64,000 nucleotides of DNA from Pelomonas baiyunensis (GTDB taxonomy: Bacteria > Pseudomonadota > Gammaproteobacteria > Burkholderiales > Burkholderiaceae_C), in contig NZ_JBIGIB010000001.1 of NCBI RefSeq assembly GCF_043555935.1, forward strand, positions 930,001 through 994,000, read 5' to 3'. The notes under the pieces were generated by a model, which saw nothing but the letters and a program-made list of their open reading frames with translations, did no database searches and was not told the origin of the DNA. The position numbers and the translations under genes are program-made. Shown in pieces: positions 38,675 through 47,903 of this stretch. The first letter of the stretch is position 1; each line of letters starts with the position of its first letter.

Positions 38675-39478
38675 TTACTTGCTGAAGGTGTAGTCCGTCT
38701 TGGCCTTCTTCACCAGGCTTTCCTGGAATTCGGCCATCTTCTGCTGTTCGATGCGCTGCTTGATTTGCGCCTTCACATCGTCGAACGCCGGGAAGGACGC
38801 CGGGCGGGTGTCTTCCAGCTTGATGACGTGGTAGCCAAACTGGCTCTTCACGGGCTCGGCGGTCACTTCACCCTTTTGCAGGGCCACCATGGCCTTGCTG
38901 AATTCGGGCACGAAGTTGTTGGGGTTGGCGAAGTCCAGGTCGCCACCGTTCTGGGCAGAGCCGGTGTCCTTGGAGTTCTTCTTGGCCAGGTCTTCAAAGC
39001 TGGCGCCGGCCTTGATCTGGGCGATCAGGGCCTTGGCGTCTTCTTCCTTGTCCACCAGGATGTGGCGGGCACGGTATTCCTGGCCGCTGTTGGCGGCCTT
39101 GAACTTGTCGTACTCGGCTTGGGCATCAGCGTCGCTGACCGCGTTCTTGGCCTTGAAGTCCTCCATCAGGCCGCGGATCAGCAGCATCTGGCGGGCGAGT
39201 TCCATCTGGGCCTTGTAGTCGGCGCTTTGCGGCACGCCGCGCTTCTCGGCTTCCTGCATGAAGATTTCGCGGCGCACGACTTCGTCCTTGACCTGGGCTT
39301 CCAGTTCGGGCGAACGCTGTTGCTGGCCGCTCTTGGTGACCTGCTGGATCAACGCCTCGACGCGAGCCTTCGGCACGGCCTTGCCGTTGACGGTGGCGAC
39401 GTTCTGCGCGACTGCAGCAGCCGGCAGCAGGGCCGAAACGGTGGCCGCGACGACGGCGGCGAGCGCAAACTTCTTCAT
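38675..39478 (-). CDS. Exported parvulin-type peptidyl-prolyl isomerase
   Basis: 267 residues. Signal peptide ending AAAVAQ, an N-terminal SurA/PpiC-like helical region, and a parvulin rotamase domain (about 135-225) with EYRARHILV and QFGYHVIKLED. The family helps fold exported proteins in the periplasm. It follows bolA by 70 bases on the same strand, in the selO-msrB-yciB-bolA run, and ends at a terminator. Confidence 0.93.
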   Translation of the reverse strand: MKKFALAAVVAATVSALLPAAAVAQNVATVNGKAVPKARVEALIQQVTKSGQQQRSPELEAQVKDEVVRREIFMQEAEKRGVPQSADYKAQMELARQMLLIRGLMEDFKAKNAVSDADAQAEYDKFKAANSGQEYRARHILVDKEEDAKALIAQIKAGASFEDLAKKNSKDTGSAQNGGDLDFANPNNFVPEFSKAMVALQKGEVTAEPVKSQFGYHVIKLEDTRPASFPAFDDVKAQIKQRIEQQKMAEFQESLVKKAKTDYTFSK

Positions 39479-39548
39479 GAGTAGGTGTGAATCAGGCTAA
39501 AAAAATCGCGCCCGGTCAGGGCGCGCGGTTCGATCACGCTCGACCTGA

Positions 39549-39815
39549 TCAACGCTCGCCCGGGGCTCGGGCGTCGATGGCCAGCGCGTGAATGCCACGC
39601 TGCATCAGGTCGGACAAACAATGATAAACGAGGCGATGGCGGGCCACCCGTTGCAGTCCGGTAAAGCGATCGGACACGACAGCCACGTGAAAGTGGCCGC
39701 CTTCCTTGGCCCCGGCGTGGCCGGCGTGCAGGGCGCTGTCGTCACGCAGCGTGAGTTCGGTCGGAGCCAGTTCGGCGCGCAGCCGCGCTTCGATGTCTTG
39801 GGTCAGCGAGCTCAT
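39549..39815 (-). CDS. bolA: BolA-family protein
   Basis: 88 residues with the family pattern GGHFHVAVVSDRFTGLQRVARHRLVY, whose histidine takes part in binding iron-sulfur clusters with monothiol glutaredoxins. BolA proteins act in iron-sulfur trafficking or as stress regulators. The ATG overlaps the yciB stop by 4 bases, an arrangement (yciB-bolA-ppiC) often seen in betaproteobacteria. Confidence 0.92.
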   Translation of the reverse strand: MSSLTQDIEARLRAELAPTELTLRDDSALHAGHAGAKEGGHFHVAVVSDRFTGLQRVARHRLVYHCLSDLMQRGIHALAIDARAPGER

Positions 39816-40444
39816 GCCTTGGGCCCTTCTTCGGGCGGCAGGTGCTTGCCCAGGTACAGGCCTTGGGCCAGCGTGAACAGCACGATGAGCCCGGTGACGC
39901 CGAACACCTTGAAGTTGGCCCATGCTGACGTGGTGAAGTGATAGGCCACGTACAGGTTGGCCACGCCCATGGCGGCGAAGAACAGCACCCAGGCGCGGTT
40001 CAGGCGCAGCCACACGGCGTCCGGCAGGTGCAGCTCTGCCCCCAGCATCTTCTGGATCAGGTTCTTTCCGAACCAGGCCTGCGAGATCCACAGCGTGAGC
40101 GCCATGGCCCAGTGCAGGCCGGTGGGCTTCCACTTGATGAAGGTGTCGTTGTGGAACCAGACGGTGGCGCCGCCCAGCACCACCACCAGCGCGAGGCTGA
40201 TCCACAGCATCAGGTCGATCTTCTTGCCGCGCAGCTTCAGCACGGCGGCCTGGGCGAGGGTGGCCAGCATCACCACCACGGTGGCCAGCAGCACAGGTGC
40301 TTCCTGCGGACCAACGGTGCCGCCTTGCACCAGAAAACCGAAGTGCTGTGTGGCCAGGGCGGCCGCAGCGTCCGGGTTGCCTTCGGCGCCCTTGAAGGCG
40401 ACGAAGAACAGGATCAGCGGCAGGAAGTCGAGCAGCAGTTTCAT
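39812..40444 (-). CDS. yciB: Inner membrane septation protein A (YciB/IspZ family)
   Basis: 210 residues, about five or six membrane segments, beginning MKLLLDFLPLILFFVAFKG and containing KPTGLHWAMALTLW and NLYVAYHF, typical of the family. YciB proteins affect cell-envelope integrity and septation. Overlaps both the msrB stop and the bolA start by 4 bases. Confidence 0.93.
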   Translation of the reverse strand: MKLLLDFLPLILFFVAFKGAEGNPDAAAALATQHFGFLVQGGTVGPQEAPVLLATVVVMLATLAQAAVLKLRGKKIDLMLWISLALVVVLGGATVWFHNDTFIKWKPTGLHWAMALTLWISQAWFGKNLIQKMLGAELHLPDAVWLRLNRAWVLFFAAMGVANLYVAYHFTTSAWANFKVFGVTGLIVLFTLAQGLYLGKHLPPEEGPKA

Positions 40445-40866
40445 GGGGCGGAATTGTCGGCCACGAAATCAATCGCGGCCGAGTTGATGCAGTAACGCTC
40501 GCCCGTGGGCTGCGGGCCGTCGGGGAAGACATGCCCCAGGTGCGAGCCGCAGCGGTTGCAACGCACCTCCACGCGCACCATGCCGTGGCTGCGGTCCACC
40601 ACGCGCTCGATGACTTCGCCGTTCACCGGCGCCCAGTAGCTGGGCCAGCCGCAGCCGGCGTCGAACTTGGTGTCCGCCTCGAACAGCGGCGTGCCGCAGC
40701 CGACACAGTTGTAGCGGCCGTGCTCGAAGTGGTCCCAGTACTTGCCGGTGAAGGCGCGTTCGGTGGCGGCATGGCGGGCCACCTGGTACTGCATCGGGTC
40801 GAGCTGCTCGCGCCACTCGGCATCGGTCTTCTGGACGGGGTAGGTCTTGCTGGAATCGTGGCTCAT
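40441..40866 (-). CDS. msrB: Peptide-methionine (R)-S-oxide reductase
   Basis: 141 residues. Zinc-binding CVGCG and CNRCG pairs, the GWPSYW segment and the catalytic cysteine in RYCINSAA. It repairs oxidised methionine using thioredoxin. Joined by 4-base overlaps to selO upstream and yciB downstream, giving a likely oxidative-stress operon. Confidence 0.96.
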   Translation of the reverse strand: MSHDSSKTYPVQKTDAEWREQLDPMQYQVARHAATERAFTGKYWDHFEHGRYNCVGCGTPLFEADTKFDAGCGWPSYWAPVNGEVIERVVDRSHGMVRVEVRCNRCGSHLGHVFPDGPQPTGERYCINSAAIDFVADNSAP

Positions 40867-42311
40867 GATGAACAGGACACTTCAAGGGTGGAGGCCCAGT
40901 CGGGCGGCAGGGCTGCGTCGCCGGGGTTCTCGGGTTCGTCGAACGGGCGGCTCAGAACTTTCAGCAGGCGCTCGGTTTCGCTGAAGTCGCCGCGCTCGGC
41001 CGCGCGGATGGCGCCTTCGGCGAGGTGGTTGCGCAGCACCACGGCCGGATTGACCGCCCGCATGCCGGCCTGCGCCGACGCCGTGGTGCGCTGGCGCCAG
41101 CGGGCCAGCCAGGCGTCCAGCGCGTCGCGGTCGATGAACAGGTCGCGCAGCGGCTCGGGCGTGTGCCAGGCGTCGGCCAGGCGGCGAAAGCTCAGGGTGA
41201 AGTCGGTGCGCGAGGCGGCCATGAGTTTCAGAAAGTCGTCGATCAGGGCCTGATCGCTCGCGTCACTGCCGGCAAGGCCGAGCTTGGCGCCCATGCGCTG
41301 CTGCATGGCCTGGGCGAAGTGGCTGCGGTAGCCCTCCACGGCGTCCAGCAGTTGTTCACCGGCGGCCTCGGGCTCGCCCGGCATCAGCGGCAGCAGTGCC
41401 TGCGCGAGGGCATGCAGGTTCCAGAAGGCGACGGCGGGTTGACGCGCGTAGGCGTAGCGGCCGCGGTCGTCGCTGTGGTTGCAGATGTGGCCCGGGTCGA
41501 AGGCGTCCATGAAGCCGAAGGGGCCGTAGTCCAGCGTGAGGCCCAGCATGGACATGTTGTCGGTGTTCATGACGCCGTGACAGAACCCCAGCGATTGCCA
41601 ATGCGCCATCAGCTCCGCGGTCTGACGCGCCACGCGGGCCAGCAAGGCCACCACGGGCTGCGGCGCTTCGGCGCACTCCGGGGCGTGGTGGCGAATGAAC
41701 CAGTCGGCCAGTTGCCGCAGGGCCTCGGGCTGCCCGTGGTGGGCGAAGTGCTCGAAGTGGCCGAAGCGCACGAAGCTGGGTGCCACCCGCGTCACCACGG
41801 CGGCGGTTTCAACACGTTCGCGCATCACGGGCAAGGCGGAGCCGGTGATGCACAGGGCACGGGTCGTGGGCACGCCCAGGGCGGCCATGGCCTCGGAACA
41901 CAGGAACTCGCGGATGGACGAGCGCAGCACGGCGCGCCCATCGCCCCGGCGGGAATAGGGCGTGAGCCCGGCGCCCTTGAGTTGCAGTTCGTGCGGGCCG
42001 TGGGGCGTGGCCACTTCGCCCAGCCACAGTGCCCGGCCGTCGCCCAACTGGCCGGCCCACACCCCGAACTGGTGCCCGCTGTAGACGGTGGCCAGCGGCC
42101 GCATGCCGGGCCAGCAGGCGCGCCCTGCCATCGCGTCGAGCGCTTGCGGGGCGTCGGCCCAGTGTGCGGGCCAGCCCAGCAGTTCGGCGCATGCGGGGCT
42201 GCGTGCCACCCAATGCGGGTCCGGCAGGCCTTGGGGCGGGAGTTCGGTGAAGAAGTTCGGCCCGAGTTCGGCGAAGCGGTGGGTCCAGGTCAGACCGTCA
42301 AACGGATGCAT
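40863..42311 (-). CDS. selO: Protein adenylyltransferase SelO (YdiU family)
   Basis: 482 residues. Pseudokinase-fold landmarks: YSGHQFGVWAGQLGDGRA, KGAGLTPYSRRGDGRAVLR, and MNTDNMSMLGLTLDYGPFGF with the metal-binding residues. SelO transfers AMP to proteins and has been linked to redox control. The protein ends CSS; animal SelO has selenocysteine at that antepenultimate site, so this is the cysteine form. Directly coupled to msrB, which fits a redox role. Divergent from the acyl-CoA ligase gene. Confidence 0.95.
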   Translation of the reverse strand: MHPFDGLTWTHRFAELGPNFFTELPPQGLPDPHWVARSPACAELLGWPAHWADAPQALDAMAGRACWPGMRPLATVYSGHQFGVWAGQLGDGRALWLGEVATPHGPHELQLKGAGLTPYSRRGDGRAVLRSSIREFLCSEAMAALGVPTTRALCITGSALPVMRERVETAAVVTRVAPSFVRFGHFEHFAHHGQPEALRQLADWFIRHHAPECAEAPQPVVALLARVARQTAELMAHWQSLGFCHGVMNTDNMSMLGLTLDYGPFGFMDAFDPGHICNHSDDRGRYAYARQPAVAFWNLHALAQALLPLMPGEPEAAGEQLLDAVEGYRSHFAQAMQQRMGAKLGLAGSDASDQALIDDFLKLMAASRTDFTLSFRRLADAWHTPEPLRDLFIDRDALDAWLARWRQRTTASAQAGMRAVNPAVVLRNHLAEGAIRAAERGDFSETERLLKVLSRPFDEPENPGDAALPPDWASTLEVSCSS

Positions 42312-42388
42312 TGCCCCAGTTTAGTGAGGGGGCTTTTGCCTGGCTCGGCTGGGTGTTTCCCCGGGGGCTTGGGGTCGCGGTTGTGACG

Positions 42389-42416
42389 TTGAGGGATTTG
42401 AGCGCGGGGCTAGACT
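42389..42416 (+). promoter_or_regulatory. Possible sigma-70 promoter of the acyl-CoA ligase gene
   Basis: TTGAGG and TAGACT with a 16-base spacer lie about 29 bases before the ligase ATG in the divergent spacer with selO. The match to consensus is moderate. Confidence 0.35.
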
Positions 42417-42444
42417 GGGCCGACAAGACCGCCAGGAGACAACC

Positions 42445-44091
42445 ATGGCATTGATGGGCCGCATGATGTCCGACCCATTGCTGATTTCGTCGTTGCTGAG
42501 GCACGCCGAGCGGCATTCGGGCGATACCGAAATCGTCAGCAAGCGCGTGGAGGGCGACCTGCACCGCACCACGTGGCGTGAAGTGGCGAAGCGTTCTCGC
42601 CAAACGGCGCAAGCCCTGGCGCGCTTGGGCTGTGAGCCCGGCGACCGCGTGGGCACCCTGGCCTGGAACGGCTACCGCCACCTTGAGATTTACTACGGCA
42701 CGTCGGGCGCGGGCTTGGTGTGCCACACCATCAATCCGCGCCTGTTCCCGGAGCAGATCGTCTGGATTGCCAACGACGCGGCCGACCGGGTGCTGTGCTT
42801 TGACGCGACCTTCCTGCCGCTGGTGGAGAAGATTGCGCCGGCCCTGACGTCGGTGAAGCACTTCGTGCTGATGACCGACCGGGCGCACATGCCCGCCGGC
42901 ACGGCGATTCCCAATTTGCTCTGTTTTGACGATCTGCTCGCGGCAGAGAGTGGCGACTACGCCTGGCCGCAGTTCGACGAGAACACGGCGTCCAGCATTT
43001 GCTACACCTCGGGCACCACCGGCAACCCCAAGGGCGCCGTGTACAGCCACCGCTCGACCGTGCTGCACGCATACGCCGCAGCACTGCCGGACGCGATGGA
43101 CTGCTCGGGGCGCGACGTCATCCTGCCCGTGGTGCCCATGTTCCATGTGAACGCTTGGGGGCTGCCCTACAGCGCCGCCATCGTGGGTTGCAAGCTGGTG
43201 ATGCCCGGGCCGCACCTGGACGGCAAGAGTCTTTATGAGCTGTTCGAGGGCGAGCAGGTCAGCTTCAGCGCCGGCGTGCCCACGGTGTGGTTGGGCTTGC
43301 TGAACTACGTGAAGGCCAACAACCTCAAGTTCTCCAGCTTCAAGCGCACCGTCATCGGTGGGTCGGCGTGTCCGCCGGCGATGATGAAGTCGCTGCAAGA
43401 CGACTACGGCGTGGAAGTGATTCACGCCTGGGGCATGACCGAGATGTCGCCCCTGGGCACGCTGTCCAAGCTCACCACGCGGCAACTGGCCTTGCCGCGC
43501 GAGGCGCAGCAGCGGCTGCTCGAAAAGCAGGGCCGCACCATCTACGGCGTGGACATGGCCATCATCGACGACGACGGTCGTTCGTTGCCCTGGGACGGTC
43601 AGAGCGCCGGCAACCTGGTCGTGCGCGGGCACTGGGTCATTGCCAAGTACTTCAACCACGACACCTCACCGCTGGTGAGCGTGGACGGCGAACCGGGCTG
43701 GTTCCCGACGGGCGACGTGGCCACCATCGATGCCGATGGCTTCATGCAGATCACCGACCGCAGCAAGGACGTGATCAAGTCCGGCGGCGAGTGGATCTCG
43801 TCCATCGATCTGGAAAACATTGCGATGGCCCACCCGGCCGTGCATGAGGCGGCGGTGATTGCGGCCAAGCACCCGAAGTGGGACGAGCGGCCGCTGCTGG
43901 TGGTGGTGAAGAAACCCGACGCCACGTTGACGCGCGAGGAGATGCTGGCTTTCTACGAGGGCCGCATCGCCAAGTGGCAGATCCCGGATGACGTGGTGTT
44001 CGTGCCAGAGATTCCGCACACCGCGACGGGCAAGGTGCAAAAACTCAAGTTGCGTGACCAGTTCCTGAACCACACGCTGCCCACCGCTTGA
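42445..44091 (+). CDS. Acyl-CoA ligase (AMP-forming), DmdB/fatty acid type
   Basis: 548 residues. AMP-binding motif YTSGTTGNPKGAVYSHRS, the adenylate motif WGMTEMSPLG, the TGD motif and the C-terminal catalytic lysine segment PHTATGKVQK. It activates a carboxylic acid to its CoA ester with ATP. The length and pattern fit the medium-chain/3-(methylthio)propionate ligase group, but the substrate is not visible. The Liv-type importer genes follow in the same direction, so its substrate is likely the imported acid. Confidence 0.88.
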   Translation: MALMGRMMSDPLLISSLLRHAERHSGDTEIVSKRVEGDLHRTTWREVAKRSRQTAQALARLGCEPGDRVGTLAWNGYRHLEIYYGTSGAGLVCHTINPRLFPEQIVWIANDAADRVLCFDATFLPLVEKIAPALTSVKHFVLMTDRAHMPAGTAIPNLLCFDDLLAAESGDYAWPQFDENTASSICYTSGTTGNPKGAVYSHRSTVLHAYAAALPDAMDCSGRDVILPVVPMFHVNAWGLPYSAAIVGCKLVMPGPHLDGKSLYELFEGEQVSFSAGVPTVWLGLLNYVKANNLKFSSFKRTVIGGSACPPAMMKSLQDDYGVEVIHAWGMTEMSPLGTLSKLTTRQLALPREAQQRLLEKQGRTIYGVDMAIIDDDGRSLPWDGQSAGNLVVRGHWVIAKYFNHDTSPLVSVDGEPGWFPTGDVATIDADGFMQITDRSKDVIKSGGEWISSIDLENIAMAHPAVHEAAVIAAKHPKWDERPLLVVVKKPDATLTREEMLAFYEGRIAKWQIPDDVVFVPEIPHTATGKVQKLKLRDQFLNHTLPTA

Positions 44092-44174
44092 GCGGCCGGG
44101 TAAGCCCCCAATCGCGGCGCCGGCCCGCTGGATTAACTTTCGTTCACATTCAAGCCACAACACAGGAGACAAGC

Positions 44175-45428
44175 ATGTTCGACACGATCTCGACCCGCTC
44201 CCCGATTCGCATGGCGGCCGCGGCAGCCGCACTGGCGATGGCTGCAGCCGGTGCGCAGGCGCAGAAGGGTGAAACGGTCAAGCTGGCCTACATCGATGCG
44301 CTCTCCGGCCTGATGGGTCCCGTGGGCCAGAACCAGGTCAAGACCTTCCAGTTCCTGGGTGAAAAGTTCAACAAGAGCAACCCGGCTGGCGTGAAGTTCG
44401 AGGTGGTCACCTTTGACAACAAGCTGAGCCCGGCGGAGTCGCTGAACCTGCTGAAGGCAGCGGCTGACCAGGGCATTCGCTACATCATGCAAGGCAACGG
44501 CTCCAGCGTGGCGCTGGCGTTGAGCGATGCGGTCGCCAAGCACAACGAGCGCAACCCGGGCAAGGAAATCGTCTACCTGAACTACTCGGCGGTGGACCCG
44601 GACCTGACCAACAGCAAGTGCAGCTACTGGCACTTCCGCTTCGACGCGGACACCTCGATGAAGATGGAGGCGCTGACCACGTTCATGAAGGATCAGGCCG
44701 ACGTCAAGAAGGTGTTCCTGCTGAACCAGAACTACGCCCACGGCCACCAAGTGGCCAAGTACGCCAAGGAAATGCTGGGCCGCAAGCGGCCTGACGTGCA
44801 GATCGTCGGCGAAGACCTGCACCCGCTCGCGCAGGTGCGTGACTTCGCGCCTTATGTCGCCAAGATCAAGGCCAGCGGTGCCGACACGGTCATCACCGGC
44901 AACTGGGGTTCGGACTTGGCACTGCTGGTCAAGGCCGCCAACGAGGCGGGCTACAACGGCAAGTTCTTCACGTACTACACCGGCGTGACCGGCACGCCCA
45001 CGGCGCTGGGCACCGGCGGTGCAGGTCGCGTGTTCCAGGTGGCCTATAGCCACTACAACATGGGCGGTCAGGCACAAAAGGACGCTGAGGAGTACAACAA
45101 GAAGTTCAACGATGACATGTACACGTTGAGCATCCAGCACATCTACACGATGCTGAGCCAGGCCATGGCCAATGCCAAGTCCACCGACCCGGTGAAGGTG
45201 GCAGCCGCGCTGGAAGGTCTGTCGGTGAAGAGCTTCAACGGCGAAGTCACCATGCGCAAGACCGACCACCAACTCCAGCAGCCGCTGTTCATCTCGGTCT
45301 GGCAGAAGGCGGACGCCAAGTACCCCTACAGCCCCGAGAAAACCGGCATGACGCTGGCCCCGGTGAAGCAGTACGACAGCTACGTGTCGTCGACCCCCAC
45401 CTCCTGCCAAATGAAGCGGCCGGGCTAA
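44175..45428 (+). CDS. ABC transporter substrate-binding protein, LivJ-like
   Basis: 417 residues from the ATG at 44175 (CAGGAGAC before it). Signal peptide ending AAAGAQAQ, then a type I periplasmic-binding fold (Peripla_BP_6) with VKLAYIDALSGLMGPVGQ near the start and GNWGSDLALLVKAANEAGY in the middle. The family binds branched-chain amino acids, amides or aromatic/aliphatic acids. It is followed, after a REP-like element, by livH-livM-livG-livF-type genes. With the ligase upstream, an organic acid ligand is inferred rather than an amino acid. Confidence 0.88.
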   Translation: MFDTISTRSPIRMAAAAAALAMAAAGAQAQKGETVKLAYIDALSGLMGPVGQNQVKTFQFLGEKFNKSNPAGVKFEVVTFDNKLSPAESLNLLKAAADQGIRYIMQGNGSSVALALSDAVAKHNERNPGKEIVYLNYSAVDPDLTNSKCSYWHFRFDADTSMKMEALTTFMKDQADVKKVFLLNQNYAHGHQVAKYAKEMLGRKRPDVQIVGEDLHPLAQVRDFAPYVAKIKASGADTVITGNWGSDLALLVKAANEAGYNGKFFTYYTGVTGTPTALGTGGAGRVFQVAYSHYNMGGQAQKDAEEYNKKFNDDMYTLSIQHIYTMLSQAMANAKSTDPVKVAAALEGLSVKSFNGEVTMRKTDHQLQQPLFISVWQKADAKYPYSPEKTGMTLAPVKQYDSYVSSTPTSCQMKRPG

Positions 45429-45437
45429 GCCGGTCGA

Positions 45438-45567
45438 CTCATCTTGCTGCTGCGCGGGCCGATCTCGGGCTCGTGGTGCTCGCCGTACGGGAGTACGGCT
45501 GCGCGCCTCGACCCCGACCTCGACCCGCTCGCGACGCAAGCTGAGCCAACCGCAGCGCTCATCTTGC
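45438..45567. repeat. REP/MITE-like element flanked by 10-base direct repeats
   Basis: CTCATCTTGC occurs at 45438-45447 and 45558-45567. Between them a hairpin centred on GCCGTAC-GGGA-GTACGGC (45482-45499) is extended by outer arms TCGGGCTCG and CGACCCCGA. This is the layout of a short non-coding mobile or REP-type repeat placed between the binding-protein gene and the permease gene, where it may lower expression of the permease genes relative to the binding protein. I have a weak memory of similar sequences in related genomes but cannot confirm it. Confidence 0.5.
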
Positions 45568-45591
45568 AACGATTGCTCTGAGGGTGGCCTT

Positions 45592-46608
45592 TTGGATCAA
45601 GTCTTCATCAACCTGCTGAACGGTCTGTCGTCCGGCCTGCTGCTCTTCATGCTGAGCTCGGGCCTGACGCTGATCTTCAGCATGATGGGCGTGCTGAATT
45701 TTGCGCACGCCAGCTTCTACATGGTGGGCGCTTACGTGGCCTATTCGCTGGTGGGCGTGGTGGGGTTCTGGCCCGCGCTGCTGCTGGCGCCAGTGCTGGT
45801 GGGTTTGCTGGGCGCGGGGTTTGAGCGGTTCGCCTTGCGGCGGGTTCACAAGTTCGGCCATGTGCCGGAGCTGCTGATCACCTTCGGCCTGTCTTACGTC
45901 ATCCTGGAGCTCGTGCAGTTGATCTGGGGGCGCACGGCGGTGCCGTTCTCGCCGCCAGAGGCGTTGCAGGGTTCGGCGTTCACCATCATTTCCTCGCCTG
46001 CGCAGGGCGTGTCCTTCGTGCTGGGCAAGGCAGGGCCGGAACTGTGTGCGGCGGCCTTGTGCTCGACCTTCCCGCTGACTCGCGCGTTCATGATGCTGGT
46101 GGCCTTGCTGATGCTGGTGGCGCTGTGGTTGTTGCTGACGCGCACCCGCGTCGGCTTGGTCATTCAGGCGTCGCTCACGCATCCGGAGATGGTGGAGGCC
46201 TTGGGCCACAACGTGCCGCGCGTGTTGATGCTGGTGTTTGGCAGTGGTTGTGCACTGGCAGCGCTGGCGGGCGTGATCGGGGGCATCACCTTCGTGACCG
46301 AGCCCAACATGGCCGCCATCGTCGGGTCCATCATCTTCGTGGTGGTGGTCGTGGGGGGCATCGGTTCTCTGGCGGGCGCTTTTGTGGGCTCGCTGGTCAT
46401 CGGCTTGCTGCAGACGCTGCCGCTGACGGTGGACGCCTCGCTGGCGTCCGCGTTGACGTCGCTCGGCGTCACCGTCACGCCGCAAACGCCGGGCTACCCC
46501 GTGCTGCGATTGGCCTTGAAAGATGTGGCGCAGATCCTGCCGTACCTGCTGATGGTGCTGATCCTGATCTTCCGGCCCAAGGGCCTGCTCGGCACGCGGG
46601 AGGATTGA
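45592..46608 (+). CDS. ABC transporter permease, LivH-like
   Basis: 338 residues from a TTG at 45592 with AGGGTGG nine bases upstream. About eight membrane segments; MMGVLNFAHASFYMVGAY is the LivH signature, and GGIGSLAGAFVGSLVIG is the typical C-terminal loop. Part of the importer with LivM, LivG and LivF-like genes. An insertion of about 30 residues near 120-165 (SPPEALQGS through CSTFPLT) is longer than in classical LivH. Confidence 0.9.
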   Translation: MDQVFINLLNGLSSGLLLFMLSSGLTLIFSMMGVLNFAHASFYMVGAYVAYSLVGVVGFWPALLLAPVLVGLLGAGFERFALRRVHKFGHVPELLITFGLSYVILELVQLIWGRTAVPFSPPEALQGSAFTIISSPAQGVSFVLGKAGPELCAAALCSTFPLTRAFMMLVALLMLVALWLLLTRTRVGLVIQASLTHPEMVEALGHNVPRVLMLVFGSGCALAALAGVIGGITFVTEPNMAAIVGSIIFVVVVVGGIGSLAGAFVGSLVIGLLQTLPLTVDASLASALTSLGVTVTPQTPGYPVLRLALKDVAQILPYLLMVLILIFRPKGLLGTRED

Positions 46609-47903
46609 TGTCCAAGCCCAAGGAATTCCATTTCAAACCGCTCAACGTGGGGCGGTGGCTGGTGTGGGGCTTGTTTGCCCTGGCGCTGCTCGTGGCGCCG
46701 CGCATCTGGACGAGTGGCCTCGCGCAAACCATGCTCACCCAAATGGGCATCGGCATCATTGCCTGCCTGGCCTACAACATGCTGCTGGGGCAGGGCGGCA
46801 TGCTCAGCTTCGGGCACGCGGTGTACAGCGGCATGGGGGCGTTTCTGGCCATTCACGCGCTCAACATGGCCGGTGCGGGCACGCTGGGTTTGCCCGTCAG
46901 CCTGATCCCGCTGGTGGGCGGGGTGGCAGGCCTCGTGGTGGCTGCCTTGCTGGGCTATGTGTCGACCAAGAAGGCGGGCACGCCGTTCGCCATGATCACG
47001 CTGGGCGTGGGTGAACTCGTGTTTGCGCTGGCGCTGATGCTGCCGGAGTTCTCCGGCGGCGAGGGCGGGGTGTCCAGCAACCGCGTGGTGGGGCAGCCGG
47101 TGTGGGGCATCAGCTTCGGGCCGCAGATCCAGGTGTACTACCTCGTGGCGGTGTACTGCTTCATCTGCACGGCGGCCATGTTCGCGCTGACGCGCACGCC
47201 GCTGGGCCGCATGTTGAACGCCGTGCGCGACAACCCCGAGCGCGTGGAGTTCGTGGGCTACGACACGCACTGGGTGCGCTTCATGGCCTTCACCATCTCC
47301 GGCTTCTTTGCCGGCATCGCGGGCGGCCTGGGTGCCATCAACACGGAAATTGTCAACGGCGAGGTGCTGCATGCCACCCGCTCCGGGGCCTACCTGCTGT
47401 TCACCTTCCTCGGCGGGGCCACGTTCTTCTTTGGGCCCATCATCGGCGCGGTGTTGATGGTGATCTGCGGCGTGCTGCTGTCCGAACTCACCAAGGCGTG
47501 GCTGCTGTACCTCGGCCTCATCTTCCTGTTCATGGTGATGTACGCGCCGGGCGGCTTTGCCAGCTTGATCTTGATGAACCTGCGCGTGGCTGCGTTCGGC
47601 AAGCTGCGCAAGCTCTGGACGAGCTACCTCGCGCTGGGCGGCACGGCGCTGGCGGCCCTGGTGGGCGCGGCCACCATGATCGAGATGGTCTACCACCGCC
47701 AGCTCAACGAGGCGCTGGGGCCGGAACTGCGCTTCATGGGTGCCACGCTGAACAGCGCGGGCCTGGATGCTTGGTTCGGTGCCGGCCTGCTCATCGTGGT
47801 GGGCGTGGCCTTGTTCGAGCTGGTGCGCCGCCAGTACGTTCACGAGTGGGGCGAGATCCAGGAAGACATCGAGAAAGAAATCAAGCGGAGGGAAGCGCTA
47901 TGA
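46608..47903 (+). CDS. ABC transporter permease, LivM-like, with extended C-terminus
   Basis: 431 residues from the ATG at 46608 that overlaps the livH-type stop by 1 base. Membrane segments plus LLGQGGMLSFGHAVYSGMGA and AVRDNPERVEFVGYD, the LivM landmarks. About 100 residues beyond the usual end form one or two more membrane segments and a charged tail with an acidic/basic helix (EIQEDIEKEIKRRE), an unusual extension. The next gene overlaps by 4 bases. Confidence 0.88.
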   Translation: MSKPKEFHFKPLNVGRWLVWGLFALALLVAPRIWTSGLAQTMLTQMGIGIIACLAYNMLLGQGGMLSFGHAVYSGMGAFLAIHALNMAGAGTLGLPVSLIPLVGGVAGLVVAALLGYVSTKKAGTPFAMITLGVGELVFALALMLPEFSGGEGGVSSNRVVGQPVWGISFGPQIQVYYLVAVYCFICTAAMFALTRTPLGRMLNAVRDNPERVEFVGYDTHWVRFMAFTISGFFAGIAGGLGAINTEIVNGEVLHATRSGAYLLFTFLGGATFFFGPIIGAVLMVICGVLLSELTKAWLLYLGLIFLFMVMYAPGGFASLILMNLRVAAFGKLRKLWTSYLALGGTALAALVGAATMIEMVYHRQLNEALGPELRFMGATLNSAGLDAWFGAGLLIVVGVALFELVRRQYVHEWGEIQEDIEKEIKRREAL

